Source of the DNA: Spirochaetia bacterium
Lineage (GTDB): Bacteria > Spirochaetota > Spirochaetia > Treponematales > Treponemataceae
DNA: 7,003 nt
Direction: 5' to 3'
NCBI GenBank assembly: GCA_900769985.1
Contig: CAAGIS010000134.1
Span: forward strand, 1-7,003
How positions within the stretch are numbered: the stretch's first letter is position 1; the number at the start of each line of letters is the position of its first letter. The notes under the pieces were generated by a model, which did no database searches, was not told the DNA's origin, and saw only the letters and a program-made list of their open reading frames with translations. Made by a program: the position numbers and the translations under genes. Of the stretch, positions 1 to 5,810 are shown piece after piece.

Positions 1-16
1 CTTTCTTATCTTATTT

Positions 17-1660
17 TTATTTTGTAGCACCTGGAATTGCCTTGTCAAATTCAGGGTTTCCGTGGTGATAAACAGGAAGAAGTTTTGGAGAAACAACATC
101 TTCTTTAATTCCTGCTGCATCGCGTTCTTTTTCAAAAGCAGTTACATGGTCAAGATTCATCTTTGAGTTTTCAGAAAGAGAAATGTTCTTGAACATTTTT
201 CCAGCTTCAATTCCAGCTTCGCGACCGAATACTACAACATCAAGAAGGCTGTTACCCATCAAACGATTAGTTCCGTGAACACCACCAGATGCTTCACCTG
301 CTACAAGGAGATTTTTTACATTTGTGTGGCAAGTAGCATCAATTTCAACACCACCGTTCTGATAGTGAAGTGTTGGATAAACCAAAATAGGTTCCTTTCT
401 GATGTCAATTCCGTATTTAATGAACATATTGTACATAGCAGGAATTGATTTAAGAATAGTTCCTTCGCCGTGAATCATTTCAATCATCGGAGTGTCAAGC
501 CATACAGCATCCTGAACGTCGTTTTTAACGCCGCGTCCTTCACGAACTTCGCGGATAATACCAGAAGCGTTAACGTCGCGTGTTTCAAGAGGATGAATGT
601 AAACTTCGCCGTCTTTATTGATAAGTTTTGCACCAAGAGAGCGCACTTTTTCTGTTACAAGTTTACCAAGAATCTGAGTCGGGTAAGCAGCTCCAGTCGG
701 GTGATACTGCAAAGAATCCTGATACAAAAGTTTTGCACCGGCACGATAAGCCATTACAAGACCGTCAGCTGTTGCACCATAATGGTTAGAAGTAGGGAAT
801 CCCTGATAGTGCATTCGTCCTGCCCCGCCAGTTGCAATAATTACTACTTTTGCTTTTGCAATGCGAACTTCGTTTGTTTCCATATTAACAAGAACAGCAC
901 CGCAAGCTTCACCTTTGTCATTTTTGATGATTTCGATTGCAGAAGTAAAATCAACTACAGTGATGTCGTCCTTTCTGTTGAAAGTTTCATCGCGCAAAGT
1001 ACGCATGATTTCTGCTCCAGAATAGTCTTTGCAGGCATGCATACGTTTGCGGCTAGTTCCGCCACCATGAGTTGTTACCATAGTTCCGTCAGCTTCCTTG
1101 TCAAATTCAACACCAAGGTCATTGAGCCATTTGATTACAGAAGGAGCTTTGTTTACAAGCGTATATACAAGTTCTGGTTTTCCGTCAAAGTGACCGCCAC
1201 CATAACAGTCAAGATAGTGCTGGGCTGGTGAATCGTTCGGCTTGTCAGCAGCCTGAATTCCGCCTTCTGCCATCATAGTGTTGGCATCTCCTACACGGAG
1301 TTTAGTTACCAAAAGAACTTTAGCACCTGCTTCTGAAGCCATAATGCTTGCTGCAGTTCCAGCCCCACCGCCTCCGATTACAAGAACGTCAGTTTCGTAA
1401 TCAACATGATTTAAGTCAATATGTTCAGGTTCAATTCTCGGTTTTGCCTGAAGCATCTGGGCCAGTTCAATAGGTGCTTTCTGACCTTTATTTGGACCAA
1501 TTTTAAGTTCAGTAAACTGTTCCTTAATTCTGTCCGGGTGAAATTTTAAAAGCAAGTCGTCTTTTTCTTCTGCAGTAAGGCGAGCATGTTCAAACTTAAG
1601 GTTTTCTTCGCGTTTTTCTGCTACGATTTTTGCAGCATCGTCCAGGTAGTTACCATACAT
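17..1660 (-). CDS. Fumarate reductase/succinate dehydrogenase-type FAD subunit, soluble (FrdA/TfrA-like)
   Basis: A 547-residue flavoprotein, predicted to reduce fumarate (or a similar unsaturated acid) in the cytoplasm with electrons from the preceding subunit. Residues 1-88 are a charged extension before the FAD domain, which starts at DVLVIGGGGAG (91-101). Family motifs follow: AEGGIQAA 131-138, HACKDYSGAEIM 208-219, IATGGAGRMHY 275-285, LQYHPTG 317-323, TEKVR 336-340, LHYQNGGVEID 431-441, GTNRLMGNSLLDVVVFGREAG 463-483. The catalytic Arg (R340) and substrate-binding H432 and R466, matching R287, H355 and R390 of E. coli FrdA, are present. The His that binds FAD covalently in FrdA/SdhA is Asn127 here (ANTMMAEGG), so FAD is probably non-covalent. 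Only 67 residues follow FGR, so most of the usual C-terminal helical domain is missing. No signal peptide, and no membrane-anchor gene is seen. AGGAGAA at 1668-1674 supports the start. Aspartate oxidase-like activity is a less likely alternative given the iron-sulfur partner. Confidence 0.87.
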   Translation of the reverse strand: MYGNYLDDAAKIVAEKREENLKFEHARLTAEEKDDLLLKFHPDRIKEQFTELKIGPNKGQKAPIELAQMLQAKPRIEPEHIDLNHVDYETDVLVIGGGGAGTAASIMASEAGAKVLLVTKLRVGDANTMMAEGGIQAADKPNDSPAQHYLDCYGGGHFDGKPELVYTLVNKAPSVIKWLNDLGVEFDKEADGTMVTTHGGGTSRKRMHACKDYSGAEIMRTLRDETFNRKDDITVVDFTSAIEIIKNDKGEACGAVLVNMETNEVRIAKAKVVIIATGGAGRMHYQGFPTSNHYGATADGLVMAYRAGAKLLYQDSLQYHPTGAAYPTQILGKLVTEKVRSLGAKLINKDGEVYIHPLETRDVNASGIIREVREGRGVKNDVQDAVWLDTPMIEMIHGEGTILKSIPAMYNMFIKYGIDIRKEPILVYPTLHYQNGGVEIDATCHTNVKNLLVAGEASGGVHGTNRLMGNSLLDVVVFGREAGIEAGKMFKNISLSENSKMNLDHVTAFEKERDAAGIKEDVVSPKLLPVYHHGNPEFDKAIPGATK

Positions 1661-1682
1661 AAGTTTATTCTCCTAGATATAA

Positions 1683-1698
1683 GCGCCATGAATGGCGC
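1683..1698 (-). repeat. 16-base palindrome ahead of the FAD subunit gene (copy 2)
   Basis: On the minus strand this reads GCGCCATTCATGGCGC: arms GCGCCAT and ATGGCGC are perfect reverse complements around two central bases, which in RNA would open to a four-base loop. It ends 8 bases before the AGGAGAA ribosome binding site of the FAD subunit and is nearly identical to the element at 2491-2506. The same position relative to two start sites suggests a role in mRNA stability or initiation; this is inference. Confidence 0.7.
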
Positions 1699-1722
1699 AT
1701 CTTGTATTTTTCAATTCACGCT

Positions 1723-1747
1723 ACGAGTTTTGCAACGCAAAACTCGT
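1723..1747 (-). other. Strong 11-bp intercistronic hairpin
   Basis: Arms ACGAGTTTTGC and GCAAAACTCGT are perfect reverse complements, separated by three bases, giving an 11-bp stem. It lies in the 118-base spacer between the two fumarate-reductase-type genes. It has no T-run directly after it on either strand, so a simple intrinsic terminator is unlikely. It may stabilise or process the message, or be a copy of a genome-wide intergenic repeat. Confidence 0.65.
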
Positions 1748-1748
1748 T

Positions 1749-1780
1749 AAAGAAAAATGACACAGATGTCATCCTTCTTT
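1749..1780 (-). terminator. Terminator-like hairpin at the end of the iron-sulfur subunit gene (weak or partial)
   Basis: On the minus strand the arms AAAGAAGGATGACA and TGTCATTTTTCTTT pair over 14 positions, two of them G·U, around a TCTG loop. The first arm starts inside the TAA stop codon, and the 3' arm is T-rich (TTTTTCTTT), as in an intrinsic terminator. The core is GC-poor and the T-run is part of the stem, so it would be at most a leaky attenuator lowering transcription into the FAD subunit gene. Strength cannot be judged from sequence alone. Confidence 0.4.
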
Positions 1781-2468
1781 ATTTTTCAATATCTCTGTTA
1801 TTGTAGAGATTTTTAATCTGAGCCTTGTCGCCAGTACACATTGCGATAAGCTTTTTGATTTCTTCTTCGCATTTACCAGAATCAATTTCTGCAACACGGT
1901 CAATAAGGTGCTGAGTCTGTGGCTGAATATATTTTCCGTTTATACGGCGTGCAAGTTCTGCAACCTGAGGATGGCTAATGCCAGCAGGACAGCGTGAAGA
2001 ACAGCATCCGCACATTACGCAGTCAAAAGAAAGGTCAGCACATTTAGCAAAGTCGCCTCTCTGAGCATAAGCAATGTACTGCATAGTGCTCAAACCTTGA
2101 GGACAAGCACGTGTACATGCATTACAGCCGACACAAGCATAAATCTCAGGGTAAAGCTGCATCATAACAGCCTGTTCAGGTTTTACTTTGTTAATGTCGT
2201 AAACCTGTTTTACAAGTGGGAAGAAAGGCAATGTTGCAATGTACATATCATTTTCAACTTTCTTAGAACAAGCAAGACAAGTCTGAAGCTGATTCTGTCC
2301 TTTAATTCTGTAAATCGTAGCACAAGCGCCACAGAAACCGTTTCTACATCCACAGCCACGTTTCAACTGATAGCCAGCATACTCCATAGCATTCATAATC
2401 GTTAATTCAGCAGGTACATCATATTTTTTTCCAAAAATATAAATTGTAGCCATTTCTTTTTCTGCCAT
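1779..2468 (-). CDS. Fumarate reductase/succinate dehydrogenase-type iron-sulfur subunit with HdrC-like dicluster end
   Basis: A 229-residue soluble iron-sulfur protein that should wire the next gene's FAD protein to its electron donor. The N-terminal plant-ferredoxin-like domain (about 7-90) carries the [2Fe-2S] ligands in RGCGCRNGFCGACATIY (37-53) plus C64. The C-terminal half carries two full CxxCxxCxxxCP motifs: CVGCNACTRACP (112-123) and CVMCGCCSSRCP (150-161). Classical SdhB/FrdB has [2Fe-2S], [4Fe-4S] and [3Fe-4S]; here the last site keeps all four cysteines, so [2Fe-2S] plus two [4Fe-4S] is expected, as in HdrC and in the middle of methanogen thiol:fumarate reductase TfrB. Unlike TfrB there is no HdrB-like CCG domain; the protein stops after a helical tail. 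The ATG at 2468 is chosen over the internal Met6 because AGGAG at 2475-2479 is six bases upstream. A palindrome precedes that site, and a terminator-like hairpin begins at the stop codon. Fold call is secure; acceptor is inferred. Confidence 0.87.
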   Translation of the reverse strand: MAEKEMATIYIFGKKYDVPAELTIMNAMEYAGYQLKRGCGCRNGFCGACATIYRIKGQNQLQTCLACSKKVENDMYIATLPFFPLVKQVYDINKVKPEQAVMMQLYPEIYACVGCNACTRACPQGLSTMQYIAYAQRGDFAKCADLSFDCVMCGCCSSRCPAGISHPQVAELARRINGKYIQPQTQHLIDRVAEIDSGKCEEEIKKLIAMCTGDKAQIKNLYNNRDIEK

Positions 2469-2490
2469 ATTTTTCTCCTATAGCTTTAGA

Positions 2491-2506
2491 GCGCCATGGA
2501 CGGCGC
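2491..2506 (-). repeat. 16-base palindrome ahead of the iron-sulfur subunit gene (copy 1)
   Basis: On the minus strand this reads GCGCCGTCCATGGCGC, a hairpin with five GC pairs, a G·U and possibly a U-A pair near the loop. It lies in the 61-base spacer after the flxA-like gene and ends 11 bases before the ribosome binding site of the iron-sulfur subunit. It matches the element at 1683-1698 at 14 of 16 positions. One of the two differences turns an A-U pair into G·U, so the fold is kept. Could be an RNA-processing or stabilising hairpin, or a member of a dispersed palindromic repeat family. Confidence 0.7.
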
Positions 2507-2529
2507 GTTATCTGTTTAACTAATGTGAC

Positions 2530-3360
2530 TTAATATTCAGGCGGTAATTCACCAAGCTGGTCAAAGCTGAATACCGGGCCGTCTTTGCAGACAAATTTAT
2601 CACCGATATTACATCTTCCGCACTTACCGATTCCGCACTTCATGCGCATTTCCATAGTCGTAAAAATCTGGGTGTCTTTAAACCCGAGTTTTTTAAGCGC
2701 ATCAAGGGAAAGGTGAATCAAAATCGGAGGTCCGCACATAATTACAGTCATTCCAGGATCCGGATTAAGTTCCGTTACATACGGAGGAACAAAACCTACG
2801 TGTCCGTTCCAGCCTTCTTCTGCACGGTCAATAGTTAAATCAATCGAACAGTTAGGCTGCTTCATCCATACATTCTGCATTTCTTCAAGGCGTACAAGGT
2901 CTGCCATAGAACGGCTTCCGTAAATTACCTGAATGCGTCCGTAGTTCTCACGTTTGTCCATCATATAGTTTACAACAGAATGAACAGGAGCAATACCGAT
3001 ACCGCCGGCAATTACAAGAATGTCCTTGCCTTTAAGAGCCCCTTCAACAGGGAAGCCGTTACCGATAGGACCTCTTACACAGATTTCCTGACCGACTTCT
3101 GCATTATGAAGCCACTCAGTTACGCAACCGCATTTTTTAATTGAAAACTCCATGTGAGTTTCAAGGGTAGGAGACGATGTAATGGAAATCATTGATTCGC
3201 CTACACCAGGAACGATGAGCATAGCACACTGTCCTGGAATGTGATTAAACAATTTTTTCCCATCCAAACCAACTACACTAAAAGTCTTAACATCTGGAGT
3301 TTCCTGTTTAATGTCAATAATCTTTCCTACATAAGGAATAAAGCTTTCTTTATTTTCCAT
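2530..3360 (-). CDS. flxA: FlxA / AsrB-type FAD- and NAD(P)H-binding reductase with [2Fe-2S] site
   Basis: A 276-residue ferredoxin-NADP reductase-fold protein, the probable NAD(P)H entry point of the complex. In order: FAD-binding barrel with IPGQCAMLIVPGVGE at 41-55 and the flavin motif SMISITSSP at 56-64; GPIGNGFP at 97-104; the nucleotide-binding glycine stretch ILVIAGGIGIAP at 114-125 with YGSRS at 147-151; MCGPP at 208-212; and a C-terminal cluster motif CGIGKCGRCNIG at 242-253 with the fourth Cys at 258, as in dihydroorotate dehydrogenase electron-transfer and AsrB/sulfhydrogenase-gamma proteins. The usual Arg of the RxYS/T flavin motif is replaced, as I recall for AsrB relatives. The ATG at 3360 has AGGAG at 3367-3371, six bases away, and the upstream gene ends 16 bases before it. 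NADH versus NADPH preference cannot be read with confidence. A 61-base spacer with a hairpin separates it from the fumarate-reductase-type genes. Confidence 0.88.
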   Translation of the reverse strand: MENKESFIPYVGKIIDIKQETPDVKTFSVVGLDGKKLFNHIPGQCAMLIVPGVGESMISITSSPTLETHMEFSIKKCGCVTEWLHNAEVGQEICVRGPIGNGFPVEGALKGKDILVIAGGIGIAPVHSVVNYMMDKRENYGRIQVIYGSRSMADLVRLEEMQNVWMKQPNCSIDLTIDRAEEGWNGHVGFVPPYVTELNPDPGMTVIMCGPPILIHLSLDALKKLGFKDTQIFTTMEMRMKCGIGKCGRCNIGDKFVCKDGPVFSFDQLGELPPEY

Positions 3361-3376
3361 GTTTTTCTCCTATTCC

Positions 3377-4414
3377 TTAGATGTCATCTGTTTCATTTAC
3401 AGCTTTAATGACTTTGACAATGTTCATATTAACAGGACAGCTTTCAAGACAGCGGCCGCATCCTACACAGCTGAAAAGTCCGTCGTGCGCCATCGGGTAA
3501 TACATAAGTTTGTGCATGAACCTCTGGCGGCTGCGTTCTTTCTGTGTATGGCGAGGATTTTCTGCTGCCATCTGAGTAAAGTCATTGTACATACATGAAT
3601 CCCAGCAGCGAATCTGCCTGATTCCATCTCCAGTGTCAAAGTCGCGCACGTCAAAACACATACAAGTCGGGCATACATAAGTACAAGTACCGCAGCCAAC
3701 GCACGCTTCAGAAACAGAATTCCAGATTTTTGAATTGAAAATCTTGAGCATGTCTTTTCCCTGAAACTTTGAAAGGTCAAGATGTGCAAAAGGAAGTTTT
3801 TCAATTTTATCCTGAATTTCTTTTTTTAAAGATTCAACAGGTTTTGCATCTTCATCTGAAAGAACTGTTTTTGCTTTTTCAATAAAAGCCTTTCCTTTTT
3901 CTGTATTTGCTTCAAAAAAGTATTTATCAGAAGATAACCAGCAGCTTACATCTCCGCTTGGTTTAGAAAGGGATGCATCGATTTTATAAGTTGAACAGAA
4001 ACAAGTTTTTGCAGGTTCATTGCATGCAAGTGTAATTACAGTTCCGTGTTCCCTTCTGTTTTTATAATAAGAATCAACAGGATTCATATTAAGGTAAACA
4101 TTGTCAATACATTCAAAGCCCTTTGCATCACAAGAGCGTACACCGAAAATTACAAAATCTTCGATATCTTTTCTTGGGTCTTCAACAGTAACTTCTTTTC
4201 CAGACATTTTGTAACTTACCATGTGTTCAGTTTTCGGGAAGAAGAAGTCTTTTGCTGAACGGACAGTTTTCAAAGCGGAAGAAAGTTTTACGCCTTTTTC
4301 CCATTTAGCAAAATCTGCTTTTCCGGAATTATTCCTAACCGGAAGGTATAAAGGCTGTTTTGAACCGATAAGTTCAAACAATGAATCAATTTTATCTTTT
4401 GAAATAGAAAGCAT
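3377..4414 (-). CDS. flxB: FlxB / AsrA / sulfhydrogenase-beta-like 4Fe-4S dicluster protein
   Basis: A 345-residue cytoplasmic iron-sulfur protein of the family that includes anaerobic sulfite reductase subunit A (AsrA) and sulfhydrogenase beta (HydB/ShyB). These proteins always pair with an FAD/NAD(P)H protein, as here with the next gene. Visible blocks: GVRSCDAKGFECIDNVY at 91-107; LACNEPAKTCFCSTY at 129-143; first cluster CVGCGTCTYVCPTCMCFDV at 238-256; the family block IRCWDSCMYNDFTQMA at 268-283 with NPRHTQKERSRQRFMHKL just after; and second cluster CVGCGRCLESCPVNM at 316-330. Its likely role is to pass electrons from the FlxA [2Fe-2S]/FAD toward FlxC/FlxD and HdrA. No sulfite reductase catalytic subunit (AsrC) or NiFe-hydrogenase subunit is nearby, which argues for the Flx role. 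The ATG is preceded by GGAGG at 4424-4428 and overlaps the upstream stop by one base. Confidence 0.85.
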   Translation of the reverse strand: MLSISKDKIDSLFELIGSKQPLYLPVRNNSGKADFAKWEKGVKLSSALKTVRSAKDFFFPKTEHMVSYKMSGKEVTVEDPRKDIEDFVIFGVRSCDAKGFECIDNVYLNMNPVDSYYKNRREHGTVITLACNEPAKTCFCSTYKIDASLSKPSGDVSCWLSSDKYFFEANTEKGKAFIEKAKTVLSDEDAKPVESLKKEIQDKIEKLPFAHLDLSKFQGKDMLKIFNSKIWNSVSEACVGCGTCTYVCPTCMCFDVRDFDTGDGIRQIRCWDSCMYNDFTQMAAENPRHTQKERSRQRFMHKLMYYPMAHDGLFSCVGCGRCLESCPVNMNIVKVIKAVNETDDI

Positions 4415-5376
4415 TATTCATTACCTCCGTCTTTTGCTCTGTCGTAAACAATAGAAGGTTCTGCATCATCTTCTTTGAAAGTAATCATTGCAGGTTTTGA
4501 TTCCATATCTGCTCCTGCCTGATATTCGCCGTAAATTTCGTTAATATCTTTTATGAACTTGCGGTTTAAAAGATAAAGCGGAATATTCTGCGGACAAACG
4601 CGTGAACATTCACCACAGTCTGTACAGCGACCGGCAACATGCCATGCTCTGATTATGTGGAAAAGATTTTCTTCAAAGTTTGTTTCTGCAACTTTTTGAG
4701 TTGTATAAAGAGCATTGTTATCGAAAACGCATTTTTCGCAAGTACATGCAGGGCATACATTTCGGCATGCGTTACAGCGGATACATCGCGAAAGTTCATT
4801 GCGCCAGAATTCAAAACGCTGTTCGCTTGTCATAGCTTCAAGTTTAGAAACTTCTTCCATACGCTTTGTATTTGGAGATGCTTCTTCATTTTCGTCTACG
4901 CCTAAAAGTTCATCGCAGGAAACATGTTTTTTACCGGTGCAAGATTCACAAAGTTCGCCGCCATCAAGAGTATCCTGACACGGAACACCAATTGCATAAA
5001 CATCTTCGCGAGTAATGCGGTTTTCTTTTAAAAGCTGAGTAAATGAATAAGTATCACTCGGTTTTAAGAATACTAATACAACTTCGCTTGGAATCGGCGC
5101 TTCAGTGGCATTAGGATCACGCTGTTTTGCCATTGTATTGTTCATTCTTGTCGTGCTTTTTTTAACTTCAATTTCTCTTGTAATTTTTACAAGATATTTT
5201 GAAAGATTTGCCTTGCAGAATTTGTTGAATACAAAATCTTTGTCAAGTTCTTCTGCACTCGTAAATACAGCCGGCGTAATGTCTTCGTCAAAAAGACCTT
5301 TTTTCCAACCGAGAACTTTCTGGACTTTACCTTCTGCAAGTAAAGCTTTTGCCTTTTCAATTAATTTTTCTTGCAT
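4414..5376 (-). CDS. flxC: FlxC-type 4Fe-4S dicluster electron-transfer protein
   Basis: A soluble 320-residue iron-sulfur protein that probably relays electrons between FlxB/FlxA and FlxD-HdrA. Two [4Fe-4S] ligand sets are visible: CIRCNACRNVCP at 198-209, followed at once by ACTCEKC, and CTDCGECSRVCP at 251-262. The N-terminal about 160 residues resemble the F420-hydrogenase beta subunit (FrhB) type fold often found in this family, with AIGVPCQDT at 128-136 and additional cysteines at 143, 146 and 154 that could hold another cluster. There is no signal peptide or membrane segment. The start ATG has GGAGGA at 5383-5388, within the end of the upstream gene, which it overlaps by 16 bases. Its stop shares one base with the ATG of the next gene (TAATG). 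The flxC name rests on gene order and family type in Flx-Hdr clusters; a generic 4Fe-4S dicluster call is certain, the exact orthology less so. Confidence 0.8.
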   Translation of the reverse strand: MQEKLIEKAKALLAEGKVQKVLGWKKGLFDEDITPAVFTSAEELDKDFVFNKFCKANLSKYLVKITREIEVKKSTTRMNNTMAKQRDPNATEAPIPSEVVLVFLKPSDTYSFTQLLKENRITREDVYAIGVPCQDTLDGGELCESCTGKKHVSCDELLGVDENEEASPNTKRMEEVSKLEAMTSEQRFEFWRNELSRCIRCNACRNVCPACTCEKCVFDNNALYTTQKVAETNFEENLFHIIRAWHVAGRCTDCGECSRVCPQNIPLYLLNRKFIKDINEIYGEYQAGADMESKPAMITFKEDDAEPSIVYDRAKDGGNE

Positions 5377-5810
5377 CGTAAATCCTCCAGACGCCTGTTT
5401 TCGCCAAGTGCCTTAATTTGTTCTACAAACTCGTTCATGATTCCTGCAAAACGAACGCCTTCTGCAGCAGAACACCATTCAACTCTTGTACGCTGTTTTT
5501 CAATTCCCAAAAAGTCGAGCATTGAAAAAAGCAGAGTCATTCGGCGGCGTGCATAATAATTTCCTGTTGAATAATGACAGTCGCCAGGGTGGCAGCCGCA
5601 CAGAATTACGCCGTCTGCACCACGCTGGAACGCACGCAGGATAAACATAGGATTCAGCCTGCATGAGCACGGAATACGTATAATTTTTACATTAGCAGGG
5701 TACTCAAGACGGTTGTTGCCGGCAAGGTCAGCACCTGCATAAGAACACCAGTTACAGCAGAATGCAACGATTTTTGGTGTCCAGTTTTCATTTTTATTTT
5801 CTACAGACAT
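5361..5810 (-). CDS. mvhD: MvhD/FlxD-type [2Fe-2S] adaptor subunit (hydrogenase iron-sulfur subunit family)
   Basis: Small cytoplasmic protein that, in MvhADG-HdrABC and FlxABCD-HdrABC complexes, carries electrons from the input module into HdrA. At 149 residues it has the usual length. Family motifs are clear: FCCNWCSYAGADLAG at 17-31, IRIPCSCRLNP at 44-54, and the hallmark GADGVILCGCHPGDCHY at 64-80, followed by WCSAAEG at 112-118. The conserved cysteines among C18/C19/C22, C48, C73 and C78 would ligate the [2Fe-2S] cluster. Position 50 is Cys where I expect Gly in most relatives (CSGR or CTGR), and C71 and C113 are further cysteines, so the protein is unusually Cys-rich. The ATG at 5810 is supported by GGAGG at 5818-5822, seven bases upstream and inside hdrA. 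The gene overlaps hdrA by 10 bases and the next gene by 16. Followed by Flx-type rather than hydrogenase genes, so FlxD is the better functional name. Confidence 0.93.
   Translation of the reverse strand: MSVENKNENWTPKIVAFCCNWCSYAGADLAGNNRLEYPANVKIIRIPCSCRLNPMFILRAFQRGADGVILCGCHPGDCHYSTGNYYARRRMTLLFSMLDFLGIEKQRTRVEWCSAAEGVRFAGIMNEFVEQIKALGENRRLEDLRCKKN

Noticed and set aside
1..16. Terminator or further gene after the FAD subunit gene
   Set aside because: Only 16 AT-rich bases remain after the stop codon, too few to support any call, including whether membrane-anchor genes follow.
470..1231. Long plus-strand reading frame of 253 codons
   Set aside because: It lies wholly inside the FAD subunit gene on the other strand, has low-complexity Ser/Phe/Cys-rich sequence with no family motifs, and is the expected antisense shadow. 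The same applies to the other plus-strand frames in the window.
1661..1778. Internal promoter ahead of the FAD subunit gene
   Set aside because: Only weak -35-like (TTGCAA, TTGAAA) and AT-rich stretches are present, without a good -10 at 16-18 bases, and hairpins occupy most of the spacer.
1779..2468. HdrB/TfrB-type CCG domain in the iron-sulfur subunit
   Set aside because: No paired CC...CxxC pattern follows the second [4Fe-4S] motif; the protein ends about 70 residues later in a helical tail.
3377..4414. Anaerobic sulfite reductase subunit AsrA or sulfhydrogenase beta as the actual function
   Set aside because: Sequence is of this family, but no AsrC siroheme subunit or NiFe-hydrogenase subunits are nearby, whereas HdrA and MvhD/FlxD are, so the Flx role fits better.
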